A stretch of DNA of 64,000 nucleotides from Acidovorax sp. FJL06 (GCF_003852545.1 NZ_QAJR01000003.1:210144-274143); one strand, 5' to 3'. Shown: positions 50,957 through 61,740, counted from the stretch's first letter. Made by a program: numbers and translations. Notes: a model not told the origin generated them from the letters alone.

Positions 50957-52023
50957 TGCAAGAACCTCCGCATGGCCAGACCGCAAGAGGTCAAGTACGA
51001 CGGCGCCTCACGCACCATTTTTTTCAACCGGACGGAACTTCCTATTTCCATCCCATCAAATGGATTGACCGCGCTGCAAGCAAAGCCTGTCTGCTGGGTC
51101 ACCGCCTCGGTAAGACCGGGCAAAGGTGCCGACCCACCCGCAAGCATGATGTGGTCCACGCGGTTGTGCGGCGTGCTGGTGAAAAAGAACTGCAGGGCCC
51201 GGCCAATTTCCTGGGCCATGCTATCGACAAATGGACGGAGAACCGCCGACTGGTAGTCCTCAGGCAAATCACCGTTTCGCTTCTTGCCTTCAGCCTCTTC
51301 CACAGAAAAACCATATTGACGCACGATCAGCTGGGTCAGTTGGGCACCGCCAAACGCCTGGTCGCGGTCATACAGAACTTCTTCATTGCGGATGACCTGC
51401 ATGCTGGTGGTCAGCGCACCGACCTCAAACAAGGCCACCATCGCGTCAACACCTTTGTTGGGGAGGGCCTCAATCAAACGCCCAGCGGCAAGGCGCGAGG
51501 CATGCGACTCAATATCGACGACCACAGGCTTCAAACCCGCCGCTTCGGCCAAACCCTGTCGGTCCTGCACCTTTTCACGCCGCGAAGCGGCGATGAGCAC
51601 GTCTACATCGCCGGGGGCATTTTTGCTGGGTCCGATCACGCAGAAATCCAGGCTCACTTCGTCGAGCGAGAACGGGATGTACTGATTGGCCTCGGACTCG
51701 ACCTGAACTTCAAGCTCCTGCTCCGTCATTCCGCCGGGCAGCGTGATCTTCTTGGTGATGACGGCGGACGGCGGCAGTGCCAAAGCAACGTTCTTGGTCC
51801 TCGTCCCGCTCTTCTTGACGAGCCGGCGCAGAGCATCCGCGACCTCATCAAACTTTTCGATGTTGCCGTCAGTGATCCAGCCGCGTTCCAGCGGCTCGAT
51901 GGCACAACGCTCCAGAACCAGGCTGCCCGCTTTATCACGCCCCAACTCCACCAGCTTGACACTGGAGGAACTGATGTCGATTCCCAGCAGCGGAGCAGAC
52001 TGGCGACTGAACAAAGACCCCAT
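50953..52023 (-). CDS. pilM: Type IV pilus assembly protein PilM
   Basis: PilM is the cytoplasmic actin-like ATP-binding protein of the pilus platform. The 356-residue protein starts MGSLFSRQSAPLLGIDISSS with the first phosphate loop LLGIDISSSSVKLVEL. It also has VVDIESHASRLAAGRLIEAL, QAFGGAQLTQLIVRQYG and the second phosphate segment IMLAGGSAPLPGLTEAVTQQ. The ATG at 52023 is preferred over an upstream in-frame start. It is first in pilMNOPQ and divergent from the PBP1A gene. Confidence 0.95.
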   Translation of the reverse strand: MGSLFSRQSAPLLGIDISSSSVKLVELGRDKAGSLVLERCAIEPLERGWITDGNIEKFDEVADALRRLVKKSGTRTKNVALALPPSAVITKKITLPGGMTEQELEVQVESEANQYIPFSLDEVSLDFCVIGPSKNAPGDVDVLIAASRREKVQDRQGLAEAAGLKPVVVDIESHASRLAAGRLIEALPNKGVDAMVALFEVGALTTSMQVIRNEEVLYDRDQAFGGAQLTQLIVRQYGFSVEEAEGKKRNGDLPEDYQSAVLRPFVDSMAQEIGRALQFFFTSTPHNRVDHIMLAGGSAPLPGLTEAVTQQTGFACSAVNPFDGMEIGSSVRLKKMVREAPSYLTSCGLAMRRFLQ

Positions 52024-52268
52024 TGAGATCAAGATTGGTCCCCTGTAACTTGCCAAAATGAGGCAACAAAACTTAACACTTCACATGAATGCTATCAGTA
52101 AGATAGTTCTCCGGCAAAGATTTTTCCCGCTGTAACGCCTGCGGAGCGTTGCCAAAAGCAGACGAAATTTCGAGGCCCTGCAATACCTTTCAGCAAGGGG
52201 CGAGCACCTTTCGGCGGCTCTGGAATGCGCAGGATTTGAGATTTCGAGGAACGCCGGGCAGACATTTT

Positions 52269-52274
52269 TATAAT
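52269..52274 (+). promoter_or_regulatory. Candidate -10 element of the PBP1A gene
   Basis: A perfect TATAAT lies 27 bp upstream of the ATG at 52301. The -35 region at the right spacing (GAGGAA) is weak, so the promoter may need activation or use an extended element. Confidence 0.4.
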
Positions 52275-52300
52275 GGACGGCCTTACCCATCCGGAGCGAT

Positions 52301-54697
52301 ATGCCGCCCTCTCCATCGAAGTCATCCGACAAGCCGGATGCGTCCTCCGCCCGCGCACGACCCACCTGGTTCCGCTGGCTTCTTCGCATCACCTTGTGGA
52401 TGGCCGGGCTGGCCGCAGCTGCGGCCGTCGGGCTCGCGCTGACGATCGCGGTCGCGCTATCGGTTGCCTACCCCAACCTCCCTGACATCTCGGACCTGGC
52501 GGACTACCGGCCCAAGCTCCCCTTGCGGGTCTACTCTGCCGAAGGGGCCCTGTTGGGCGAGTTCGGCGAAGAACGCCGCAACCTCACGCCCATCGGCGAG
52601 ATCCCGCAAGTCATGAAGGATGCGGTCCTGGCCATCGAGGATTCGCGCTTCTTCCAGCATGGTGGTGTGGATTACAAGGGTGTATTGCGTGCAGGACTGG
52701 CCAATTTGGGCCGCGTGAAAAGCCAGGGTGCGTCGACTATCACCATGCAGGTGGCGCGCAATGTTTATCTTTCGTCAGAAAAAACATTTACCCGCAAAAT
52801 TTACGAAATTTTACTGACATTCAAACTGGAGCACTTGCTGACCAAGGATCAGATTCTTGAGATTTACATGAATCAGATTTACTTGGGCAATCGGGCCTAT
52901 GGTTTTGCGGCGGCTTCTGAAGCTTATTTTGGCAAGCCACTGAAATCCCTGTCCATTGCAGAAGCCGCCATGCTGGCAGGCCTGCCCAAGGCGCCCTCTG
53001 CCTACAACCCCATCAGCAATCCCAAACGCGCCCGCGTTCGGCAACAGTACATCATTGAACGGATGGAAGAGAACGGGTTCATCACCGCACAACAGGCGGT
53101 GGAAGCCAAGAAGGAAGAGCTCAAGATCCGGACCGGCCCCGACAACACGCGGGTCCATGCCGAGTACGTGGCCGAGATGGCACGCCAGTTGATCTTCACG
53201 CAGTATGGCAACGAGGCGTACACACGCGGCCTCAACGTCTACACCACCCTCAATGCGGCAGAGCAGGAAGCGGCCTACAACGCCTTGCGCCGCGGCATCA
53301 TGGACTACGAGCGGCGCCAGCAATACCGAGGCCCTGAAAAATTCGTGGCCTTGCCCACGGCACCGCAGGAAGTCGAAGATGCGATTGACGATGCCTTGGC
53401 CAACCACCCGGACAACGGTGACGTGCTCTCGGCCGTGGTGCTGGAGGCCACGCCGCGCAAGATCGTTGCCGCACGCGCCAACGGCGATGCGCTGGAGATC
53501 ACCGGGGACGGCCTGAAGCCTGCGCAATCAGGCCTGAGCGACAAGGCCCCCCCCAACATCAAGATTCGACGGGGTGCCGTGATCCGCGTGGTCAAGACGC
53601 CCAAGGGTGCCTGGGAGATCACGCAACTGCCAGAAGTGGAAGGGGCCTTTGTGGCCCTCGACCCCCGCAATGGCTCCATCCGCGCTCTGGTGGGAGGCTT
53701 CGACTTCGACAAGAACAAGTTCAACCATGCCGCGCAGGCGTGGCGCCAACCGGGCTCCAGCTTCAAACCGTTCATCTACTCCGCCGCTCTGGAAAAGGGG
53801 TTCACCCCGGCCACCGTCATCAATGACGCACCGCTCTTCTTCGATGCCGGCGTGACCGGTGGCCAACCCTGGGAGCCCAAGAACTACGACGGCAAATACG
53901 ACGGCCCAATGAGCATGCGCACGGGGCTGGCCAAATCCAAGAACATGATCTCGATCCGCATCCTGCAGGCCGTCGGCCCCAAGACGGCGCAGGAATGGGT
54001 GGGCCGGTTTGGCTTCGATCCCGAGAAACACCCCGCCTACCTGACCATGGCGCTGGGTGCGGGCTCGGTCACTCCGCTGCAGATGGCATCGGCCTACTCG
54101 GTGTTTGCCAACGGGGGCTACCGTGTGAACCCCTGGCTAATCGCCAAGGTCACGGACCACAAGGGCCGGGTGATTTCCGAGACCACACCACCCGTGACCA
54201 GCGAACAGCCACGGGCCATCGATGCCCGCAATGCCTTCATCATGAACAGCCTGCTGCAGGAGGTGACCCGTTCCGGGACCGCCGCCCGTGCCCAGGCCAC
54301 CCTCAAACGCACAGACCTGTATGGCAAGACCGGCACCACCAACGATTCGGTGGATGCGTGGTTTGCAGGCTACCAGCCGACCATCGCGGCGGTGACGTGG
54401 ATTGGGTACGACACGCCCCGCAATCTGGGAAGCCGCGAGACGGGCGGCGGGCTCAGCCTGCCCGTCTGGATCAGCTTCATGGAGCGCGCGCTCAAGGGTG
54501 TCCCCGTCATGGAGCCCACGGTGCCGGCAGGTGTCGTCAACGTGGGCGGGGAATGGTTCTATGACGAATATGTGCGCAGCGCTGGTGTTTCCAGCGTGGG
54601 GCTGGAAGACCATCGCTCTGCATCACCGGCCGTAACGCCCCAGGCGCCGCCACCCTCAGAAGAACGCAACCGCATTCTGGATCTGTTCCGCAACTGA
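52301..54697 (+). CDS. mrcA: Penicillin-binding protein 1A
   Basis: This bifunctional class A PBP polymerises and cross-links peptidoglycan. The 798-residue protein has an N-terminal membrane anchor (about 25-55), then the GT51 glycosyltransferase with the catalytic Glu in LAIEDSRFFQHGGVDYKG, and GASTITMQVARNVYLSSEKT. The transpeptidase has SxxK at S486-K489 (QPGSSFKPF), the SxN motif in LAKSKNMISIRILQAV, and KTGTT at K676. All catalytic motifs are intact. It is divergent from pilM and is preceded by a GGAG ribosome site. Confidence 0.96.
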   Translation: MPPSPSKSSDKPDASSARARPTWFRWLLRITLWMAGLAAAAAVGLALTIAVALSVAYPNLPDISDLADYRPKLPLRVYSAEGALLGEFGEERRNLTPIGEIPQVMKDAVLAIEDSRFFQHGGVDYKGVLRAGLANLGRVKSQGASTITMQVARNVYLSSEKTFTRKIYEILLTFKLEHLLTKDQILEIYMNQIYLGNRAYGFAAASEAYFGKPLKSLSIAEAAMLAGLPKAPSAYNPISNPKRARVRQQYIIERMEENGFITAQQAVEAKKEELKIRTGPDNTRVHAEYVAEMARQLIFTQYGNEAYTRGLNVYTTLNAAEQEAAYNALRRGIMDYERRQQYRGPEKFVALPTAPQEVEDAIDDALANHPDNGDVLSAVVLEATPRKIVAARANGDALEITGDGLKPAQSGLSDKAPPNIKIRRGAVIRVVKTPKGAWEITQLPEVEGAFVALDPRNGSIRALVGGFDFDKNKFNHAAQAWRQPGSSFKPFIYSAALEKGFTPATVINDAPLFFDAGVTGGQPWEPKNYDGKYDGPMSMRTGLAKSKNMISIRILQAVGPKTAQEWVGRFGFDPEKHPAYLTMALGAGSVTPLQMASAYSVFANGGYRVNPWLIAKVTDHKGRVISETTPPVTSEQPRAIDARNAFIMNSLLQEVTRSGTAARAQATLKRTDLYGKTGTTNDSVDAWFAGYQPTIAAVTWIGYDTPRNLGSRETGGGLSLPVWISFMERALKGVPVMEPTVPAGVVNVGGEWFYDEYVRSAGVSSVGLEDHRSASPAVTPQAPPPSEERNRILDLFRN

Positions 54698-54760
54698 GAT
54701 TGCGTCACGCTGCACTGACCTGCCCTGCAAGTCAGTGCGAACACCGCTGCGGCGCCTGGT

Positions 54761-55090
54761 TCAGGCAGCGAACTGCAGCGGCATGCCAGCCTGTTGCGTG
54801 GCATCCCGGCTCAGACATCCAAAGAACTCCCCCGCCCCCTTGGTGTCCTGCCAAGCGCTGCCGTCAAACCGGTAGTGGTAGCCCCCCGAGCGGGCCGCCA
54901 TCCACACCTCATGCAGTGGCTTTTGCAGGTTGATGACGATCTGGCTGCGGTTGGGGAAAGTCAGCGTCACCATGCCGCCCGACCGCTGGGCGTCCACATC
55001 GGCATCGGTGGTTTCGTTGATGCGATCACAGCTGCGCTCGACGGCAAGCAGCAGTTGTTCGGCGTGGTCCATGAATTCGAGGTCGGTCAT
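54761..55090 (-). CDS. cyaY: Iron donor protein CyaY (frataxin homologue)
   Basis: CyaY binds iron and modulates iron-sulfur cluster assembly. The 109-residue protein starts [20 protein letters not shown] with the acidic first helix. The frataxin beta-sheet follows ([40 protein letters not shown]). The ATG at 55090 fits the family length. It is divergent from the LptM-like gene with a gap of only 12 bp, and convergent with PBP1A. Confidence 0.95.
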   Translation of the reverse strand: MTDLEFMDHAEQLLLAVERSCDRINETTDADVDAQRSGGMVTLTFPNRSQIVINLQKPLHEVWMAARSGGYHYRFDGSAWQDTKGAGEFFGCLSRDATQQAGMPLQFAA

Positions 55091-55102
55091 TACAATTTGC
55101 GC

Positions 55103-55309
55103 ATGTTGAAAGCTCCCCAAATTCTAGTCAGGACGCTTGTCCTTGCTGCCAGTGCGGCGGCCCTTTTTGGCTGTGGCCAGCGGGGCCCGTTGTACCTTCC
55201 GACAGGGCCCTCCGCAGGCCAGCGCGCCACATTGCCAGAAACGCTGACCCCCAGCAGCGGCTCGGGTGCAGCGCAGGCACCCGCCCCAGCCGCCTCCGCC
55301 CCTCGCTGA
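55103..55309 (+). CDS. LptM-like small lipoprotein
   Basis: The 68-residue precursor [20 protein letters not shown] has a lipobox (LFGC) followed by GQRGPLYLP, the hallmark of the LptM (YifL) family that helps LptD mature. The rest is Pro/Ala-rich. In related genomes this gene normally precedes lysA. Here it is followed instead by an unrelated di-iron protein gene. Confidence 0.85.
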   Translation: MLKAPQILVRTLVLAASAAALFGCGQRGPLYLPTGPSAGQRATLPETLTPSSGSGAAQAPAPAASAPR

Positions 55310-55368
55310 TACAGGCCGTGCGCGCACAGCCAGCCGCCGCTTCGCAGGGGGTGCCAATGCCATTTCGC

Positions 55369-55410
55369 TTGATTTCCATCAAGCACAAACCCTAGGGGTA
55401 CTCGTACAGT
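55369..55410 (+). promoter_or_regulatory. FNR/ANR-type class II promoter before the di-iron protein gene
   Basis: TTGATTTCCATCAA (55369-55382) is a perfect FNR-type box (TTGAT-N4-ATCAA). A -10 element TACAGT lies at 55405-55410. If transcription starts near 55417, the box is centred at -41.5, the class II activation position. Confidence 0.75.
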
Positions 55411-55438
55411 CTGCGCTTTATTGCACCGCAGGATGGCC

Positions 55439-56266
55439 ATGGCCCTGGAACTTTATCGCGACAAGAATCACGCTTGCCTGATGTTCACCGACCTCATTGA
55501 GGAGGACGGCCAGGCCGTGCAGGCCAATCAGTTTTTGATCGTGGACGACGATACGGGCGCCATCATCGACCCGGGCGGCAACCTCGCATTCAACGAGCTG
55601 TTCATGGGGATGACCAAGCATTTCCCGCCCCACAAGCTCTCGTACCTGATTGCTTCGCACGCCGACCCTGACATCATTGCCTCGCTGGACCGCTGGATGA
55701 CCAGCACCAAGGCAGATCTGGTGATCTCCCGCGTATGGGAGCGTTTTGCCCCCCACTTCACCAAGGTGGGCAAGACCGAGAACCGCGTCATCGGCGTGCC
55801 CGACAGCGGTGGGCACCTGCCCCTGGGCCGCCACGAACTGGTGCTGCTGCCCGCGCATTTCATGCACTCCGAAGGCAACTTCCACTTCTACGACCCGGTC
55901 AGCCGCATCCTGTTCACCGGAGACCTGGGAGTGTCGATGATGTCGGGCGCCGAGGCCCGCGTGCCGGTGACCGACCTCAAGGCGCACATCCCGCGCATGG
56001 AGGGGTTCCATCGCCGCTACATGGTGTCCAACAAGATCCTGCGCCTGTGGGTGCGCATGGCGCGGCAACTCGACATCTCCATGCTGGTGCCGCAGCATGG
56101 TGCGCCCATCATGGGCAAAGCGGCCATCAACGATTTCTTTGAATGGGTCGAGAACCTGATGTGCGGCATTGACCTGTTCGATGACCGGGCCTACCAGATT
56201 CCCACGGCGCACATCGACCCCGTGACCCGGCAGATGCGCCCGGCACTGCGGGCCGTCAATGCATAG
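55439..56266 (+). CDS. Oxygen-binding di-iron protein (metallo-beta-lactamase fold, ODP-like)
   Basis: The 275-residue protein has a metallo-beta-lactamase fold of the flavodiiron/ODP type, without the flavodoxin domain. Likely iron ligands are in SHADPDI (H, D, D), PAHFMHSEGN (H), FTGDLG (D) and VPQHG (H). ODP relatives bind oxygen at a di-iron site and act as oxygen sensors in chemotaxis or signalling, but no partner is adjacent here. The ATG at 55439 has an AGGA site 5 nt upstream. A second ATG lies 6 bp earlier. The FNR-type promoter suggests expression at low oxygen. Confidence 0.82.
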   Translation: MALELYRDKNHACLMFTDLIEEDGQAVQANQFLIVDDDTGAIIDPGGNLAFNELFMGMTKHFPPHKLSYLIASHADPDIIASLDRWMTSTKADLVISRVWERFAPHFTKVGKTENRVIGVPDSGGHLPLGRHELVLLPAHFMHSEGNFHFYDPVSRILFTGDLGVSMMSGAEARVPVTDLKAHIPRMEGFHRRYMVSNKILRLWVRMARQLDISMLVPQHGAPIMGKAAINDFFEWVENLMCGIDLFDDRAYQIPTAHIDPVTRQMRPALRAVNA

Positions 56267-56288
56267 AAATCAGCGCCCAGGGCGCGCC

Positions 56289-56321
56289 AAGCGCTCGTCT
56301 TTAGCTATTGATTAAATAGCA
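56289..56321. repeat. Dispersed intergenic repeat, copy G
   Basis: AAGCGCTCGTCTTTAGCTATT, then GATTAAATAGCA. It lies between the convergent di-iron protein gene and msrQ, and shows the AGCTATT...AAATAGC inverted core. Confidence 0.55.
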
Positions 56322-56328
56322 AATTCCG

Positions 56329-56973
56329 TTAACGAATTCCCGCCGGAGTGCGTCCGCGCGGGGCGGGCGCGGGTTGCGGCCTGCGCCACCGGTGCCAGAG
56401 GCGCCAGCCCAGCAGCCCCCCCAGAACGGCGGCATACAGCGCCACCTCGCCAAAATTGTTCTTCCCGGCGCGCATCCAGAAGAAATGCAGGATGGCCAGG
56501 CCCGCCACCACATAGACCGTACGGTGCAGCGCCTGCCAGCGCTTGCCCCCCAGGGCCTTGATGGCCCGGTTGAACGAGGTGCCCGCCAGCAGCGCCAGCA
56601 GCAGCAGCGCCGACGATCCGACCAGAATGAAGGGCCGCTTGGCGATATCGCGCAGGATGTCTGCCACGTCAAAGCCCATGTCGAACCAGCTGTAGCTCAA
56701 GAGGTGCAGCACCCCATAGAAAAACACGAACAGGCCCAGCATGCGCCGAAAGCGCGCCAGCTGCGGAGTGGCCGTGGCCACACGCAGCGGCGTGACGGCC
56801 AGCACCAGGCACAGCGCCCGCAGTGTCCAGTCGCCCGTGGCGCGGATCAATGCCTCCGCCGGATTGGCGCCCAGTTGGTCCGCGAGCGTGGCCACCACCA
56901 GCCACGCCAGGGGGAACAGGCACAGCACGAACACCAAGGGCTTGGCGGCGGGATGAAGCAGGAGTTTGCGCAT
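56329..56973 (-). CDS. msrQ: Protein-methionine-sulfoxide reductase haem-binding subunit MsrQ
   Basis: MsrQ is the inner-membrane cytochrome b that feeds electrons from quinols to MsrP. The 214-residue protein has about six membrane spans and the ferric-reductase-like histidines in FVFFYGVLHLLSYSWFDMGF and WQALHRTVYVVAGLAILHFF. The ATG at 56973 (MRKLLLHPAAKPLVFVLCLF) is chosen over an upstream start in a non-family leader. It lies 94 bp downstream of msrP. Confidence 0.94.
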   Translation of the reverse strand: MRKLLLHPAAKPLVFVLCLFPLAWLVVATLADQLGANPAEALIRATGDWTLRALCLVLAVTPLRVATATPQLARFRRMLGLFVFFYGVLHLLSYSWFDMGFDVADILRDIAKRPFILVGSSALLLLALLAGTSFNRAIKALGGKRWQALHRTVYVVAGLAILHFFWMRAGKNNFGEVALYAAVLGGLLGWRLWHRWRRPQPAPAPRGRTPAGIR

Positions 56974-57067
56974 GGCGATCAATACAGGTCCAGGTGCCTG
57001 CGCCCACGCCATCCGCACGGCAGGCCGGGCAACAGGCGGGGCCGGGGGGCAACGGGTGCGAGAGGTC

Positions 57068-58072
<1,005 letters not shown>

Positions 58073-58234
58073 GGGGGCTCCGGTCATTCTCTGGGGGAAA
58101 AGCTGTGCGGTAGAGCCGCACAACGGGTAGTTCGTTCCCTGGAACGCTCAGGTTACACCGGAGGCAAAAAACCTGCCTGCCAAGCCCGCCCCGCCCTACG
58201 CAACCCGGCAGCCCCCCCGGGCGCTCACGCCGCC

Positions 58235-59590
58235 TCAGAGCGTGCCGTAGCTGTGCAGGCCGCTCAGGAACATGTTCACGCCCAGAAACGCGAACGTGGT
58301 CACAGCCAGGCCCACCAACGCCCACCAGGCGGACACGGTGCCGCGCAGCCCCTTCATGAGGCGCATGTGCAGCCAGGCGGCGTAGTTGAGCCAGACGATC
58401 AGGGCCCAGGTCTCCTTCGGATCCCAGCTCCAGTAGCCGCCCCAGGCCTCGGCCGCCCACAGCGCGCCCAGCACGGTGGCAATGGTGAAGAACGCAAAAC
58501 CCACGGCGATGGACTTGTACATCACGTCGTCCAGGATTTCGAACGATGGCAGGCGTGCCGCGATGCGCTTGCGGCCCAGCAGGATGCCCGCGACGATGAA
58601 CGCGGAGATGCCGAAGTACACCATCCAGTAGCTGCCGCCGTTTTCGGTCGCGCCCTGGCGGAACACGATGGGCTCGAAGCACAGCACCACGCCCAGCAGC
58701 CACAGGGGCGCAAGCTTGTACCAGCGCGTCTCGCTCGCCTGCTGCTTGATGAGGTAGGCAAACGCCACCATGGCCGACAACGCGAAGGTGCCGTAGCCGA
58801 TGAAGTTGGCGGGCACGTGCAGCTTCATCCACCAGCTCTTGAGCGCCGGCACCAGGGGCTGGATCTCGTGCGCCTCGCGCACCACGGTGTACCACAGCAG
58901 GAAGCCCACGGCCGCGCTCACCACCAGCATCACGAAGCCGCCCAGGGCACGGGTGCCGTACTGCTCTTCGTAATACAGGTAAAACGCGGCCGTCATCCAG
59001 CAGAACAGCACGAACACCTCGTACAGGTTGCTGACCGGAATGTGGCCGATGTCGGGCCCGATGAGGTAGCTCTCGTACCAGCGCACCAGCGTGCCGATGA
59101 GCGCCATGGCCACCGCCACCCAGGCAATGCGCGAACCCAGCAGGCTCATGGTGTGGCCCTCGCCACGCGAGAACATGCCGATCCAGTAGAACGCCGTGCT
59201 GATGAAGAACAGCATGCTCATCCACAGGATCGCGGACTGGCTCGACAGGAAATACTTGAGGCCGAACACCGTATCGGCGCGCGCCAGGCTGCCCGCCCCG
59301 TCCTGCTGGTACAACCCCACGCCCAAGAGGGCCATGGCCGCCACGATGAGCATCAGCACCCGCAGCGGCCGCCAGAACCAGCCCAGCCAGATGGTGCAGG
59401 GAATGGCAGCCAGCAAGATGCCCTTTTCGTACACGTCCATGAAGCTGCCATAGCGCTGCAGTGCATAGAGCCCCCCCGCAGCCACGATGGCGGCAAACAG
59501 CCAGTCCAGCCAATTGCGGCGCGCAAAAAACCCCTCGTTCAAGGTGATCGTCGTGGTGGTGGTGGCGGAGGAAGAAGTCGCGGTATTCAT
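58235..59590 (-). CDS. ccsB: Cytochrome c biogenesis protein CcsB (System II)
   Basis: CcsB (CcsA/ResC type) holds haem for attachment to apocytochromes outside the membrane. The 451-residue protein has about eight or more spans and the haem-handling WWD-type motif WGGYWSWDPKETWALIVWL. Conserved histidines flank it (WLHMRLMKGLRG and the N-terminal region). It is encoded with resB, overlapping its stop by 4 nt (59587-59590). It would mature the c-type haems of PetC and the cytochrome c4 nearby. Confidence 0.95.
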   Translation of the reverse strand: MNTATSSSATTTTTITLNEGFFARRNWLDWLFAAIVAAGGLYALQRYGSFMDVYEKGILLAAIPCTIWLGWFWRPLRVLMLIVAAMALLGVGLYQQDGAGSLARADTVFGLKYFLSSQSAILWMSMLFFISTAFYWIGMFSRGEGHTMSLLGSRIAWVAVAMALIGTLVRWYESYLIGPDIGHIPVSNLYEVFVLFCWMTAAFYLYYEEQYGTRALGGFVMLVVSAAVGFLLWYTVVREAHEIQPLVPALKSWWMKLHVPANFIGYGTFALSAMVAFAYLIKQQASETRWYKLAPLWLLGVVLCFEPIVFRQGATENGGSYWMVYFGISAFIVAGILLGRKRIAARLPSFEILDDVMYKSIAVGFAFFTIATVLGALWAAEAWGGYWSWDPKETWALIVWLNYAAWLHMRLMKGLRGTVSAWWALVGLAVTTFAFLGVNMFLSGLHSYGTL

Positions 59591-61740
59591 GCGGTGCCTT
59601 CGCGGGGCGGCGCCCCGATCAGTTTGTGTGCGAGCTGTGCAAACTCCTGGTCGCTGTCCAGCGTCTTGCGGTTGGTGGACAGCGCCATGGTGGCGTGGGT
59701 GCGGCCGTCCTGCGGTGCCACCCAGACCCACACGCGCCGCTCGCGCACATAGAGCATGGCAAAAACGCCCAGGATCAACAAGGCGCAGCCCAGATAGACA
59801 ACATTCTTGCCAGGGGCACGGGCCACCTGGAACACACTGGCCTGCACCTGCGTGAAATCCTTGAGCTCAAAGGCCAGCGGCGCCGGGTAGATCTGCGCAT
59901 CACTCAGCGAGAGCACGGCCTGCGTCATGAAGGCCTGGGTGCGGTCGTCCTGCGGCAGCGGGGGCAGACCGGCCTGCTTGCGCGCAAGCTGGGCCACCTC
60001 GAACAGCGTGCCATTGAGGATGCGCACCAGCACCTCGCCCGCCCGGGCGCGCTCGGCCTCGGGCACGTTGGCCTCCATGAAGTCCGACACCGCCTGCAGC
60101 CCCCCCGTGGGCTTGCCATCGACCATGCCCTTGCCGGCAAACAACGCCAGCGCACGCACGGCAGACTGGTGCAGCTGTTCGGCCAGTTCGGGGCGCGCGG
60201 CATCCATGGCCTGCGACACATAGCGGCGCACCGCCTGCTCGCGGGCCTCGGGGTCGGCCAGGGCGGCCTTCATGCGCATGAAGCCATCCATGCTGCCCTT
60301 GTCGTCGGCCGGCACCCGCAGGTAGCGGAAGGGTTCTGCGGGAGACTCGCGCACCCCCAGCAGGAACACCGGCGCGCCATCGCCCGTGTCCACGGGCAGC
60401 ATGTAGTTGTGGAACTCGCGGGCCTGGCCTGCGGCGTCGCGCAGCTTGTAGCTCACGCTGGGGCCCACGTTGCGCAGCTCTTTCTTGGTCACGGTCTTGT
60501 TGGCCGCGCCCAGGCGCGACTCCACCGACTCGCGCAGGTCCACCTTGCGCACATCCGCGCCGCTGCCGCCAGGGCCTGCGCCGCCAAAATTCTCGACGTT
60601 GATGGTGCGCAAGGCCGTGAACTCCAGCGTCAGCGTGTCGCTGCCCGGCCCGCCCCCCTGGTTCGTCAGTTGGGTGGAACCGCCCACCACCCCTTCCACA
60701 TCAAACGGTTTGGCGCCCGCCACCATGGGCACGGCGCGCAGCACAAGGCGCGAGCCACCATCGTCAAAACTCGACTGGTAGATCTCGATGCCTTTGTAGC
60801 TGGCCGGATGGTTCACCTCCACGCGCGCCGGGGTCTTCTCGCCCGTGGCCTTGTCGTGGATGACGATCTCGCTCGCAAACAGCTTGGGCATGCCCGTGGA
60901 GTAATGCTCCACGATGAACTTCTTGAGCTCGATGGCAAAGGGCAGGTCCTGCAGCAGCACCCCATCGGACTGGCTCAGGATGGCCGTGCTCGACTGCGTG
61001 CCTTCGGCCACGAGCAGGTTGCCCCGGAACGTGGGGTTGCGCTCGGACAGCCGGTGCTCGGGCTTCACATCAGCGATCAGGCCACCGCCCTGGTACGGCG
61101 TCTTGCCGAGGAGCAGCATCTGGCCGCGCACGATGAGGTCGCCGTCCAGCAGCCCGCCCACGCACACCAGCACAATGGCGCTGTGCGCCGCGATATAGCC
61201 GATCTTGTTGGCGGCGCCCGCCTTGGCCGCCACCATCCAGCCGGTGCCGGGGCCTGCCGCCGTGTCGCGCTGCTGCAGGCGCACCTTCCAGCCACCACCG
61301 GCCAGCAGGGTGCCGATGCGGCGCGCCTCCACGTCTGCTGGCTGGGGCAGATCAGCCTGCGCCTTGTGGTGAAACGCCTTGAGGCTTTGCTCACGGATGT
61401 TTTCCTTGTAGGCCTTGAGGTCCACCAGGATCTTGGGCGTGTTGCGTGCAATGCACAGCGAGGTGCTGACCACCAGGAACGCGAGGATCAGCAGGAACCA
61501 CCAGGCGCTGTACACCGCGTTGAGCTGGATGGCCCCGAACAGCTCGGCCCAGAACGGCCCGAACTGATTGACGTAGTTGACCGCCGGCTCGTGCTGCTTG
61601 AGGACCGTGCCGATCACCGAGGCAATGCAGATCACCGTCAGCAGCGAGATGGCGAACCGCATCGAAGACAGCAGCTCGACCCCGGCGCGCAAGGCCTGGG
61701 AGCCGGACTGGACACGAAGGCCCTGGGTGTTGTCGGACAT
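59587..61740 (-). CDS. resB: Cytochrome c biogenesis protein ResB (System II)
   Basis: ResB partners CcsB in the haem lyase complex. The 717-residue protein has N-terminal spans (SMRFAISLLTVICIASVIGT, AWWFLLILAFLVVSTSLCIA), a third (GYIAAHSAIVLVCVGGLL), a large periplasmic domain and a C-terminal span (GKNVVYLGCALLILGVFAML). The ATG at 61740 starts MSDNTQGLRVQSGSQALRAG. Together they replace the CcmA-I system. Confidence 0.95.
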   Translation of the reverse strand: MSDNTQGLRVQSGSQALRAGVELLSSMRFAISLLTVICIASVIGTVLKQHEPAVNYVNQFGPFWAELFGAIQLNAVYSAWWFLLILAFLVVSTSLCIARNTPKILVDLKAYKENIREQSLKAFHHKAQADLPQPADVEARRIGTLLAGGGWKVRLQQRDTAAGPGTGWMVAAKAGAANKIGYIAAHSAIVLVCVGGLLDGDLIVRGQMLLLGKTPYQGGGLIADVKPEHRLSERNPTFRGNLLVAEGTQSSTAILSQSDGVLLQDLPFAIELKKFIVEHYSTGMPKLFASEIVIHDKATGEKTPARVEVNHPASYKGIEIYQSSFDDGGSRLVLRAVPMVAGAKPFDVEGVVGGSTQLTNQGGGPGSDTLTLEFTALRTINVENFGGAGPGGSGADVRKVDLRESVESRLGAANKTVTKKELRNVGPSVSYKLRDAAGQAREFHNYMLPVDTGDGAPVFLLGVRESPAEPFRYLRVPADDKGSMDGFMRMKAALADPEAREQAVRRYVSQAMDAARPELAEQLHQSAVRALALFAGKGMVDGKPTGGLQAVSDFMEANVPEAERARAGEVLVRILNGTLFEVAQLARKQAGLPPLPQDDRTQAFMTQAVLSLSDAQIYPAPLAFELKDFTQVQASVFQVARAPGKNVVYLGCALLILGVFAMLYVRERRVWVWVAPQDGRTHATMALSTNRKTLDSDQEFAQLAHKLIGAPPREGTA

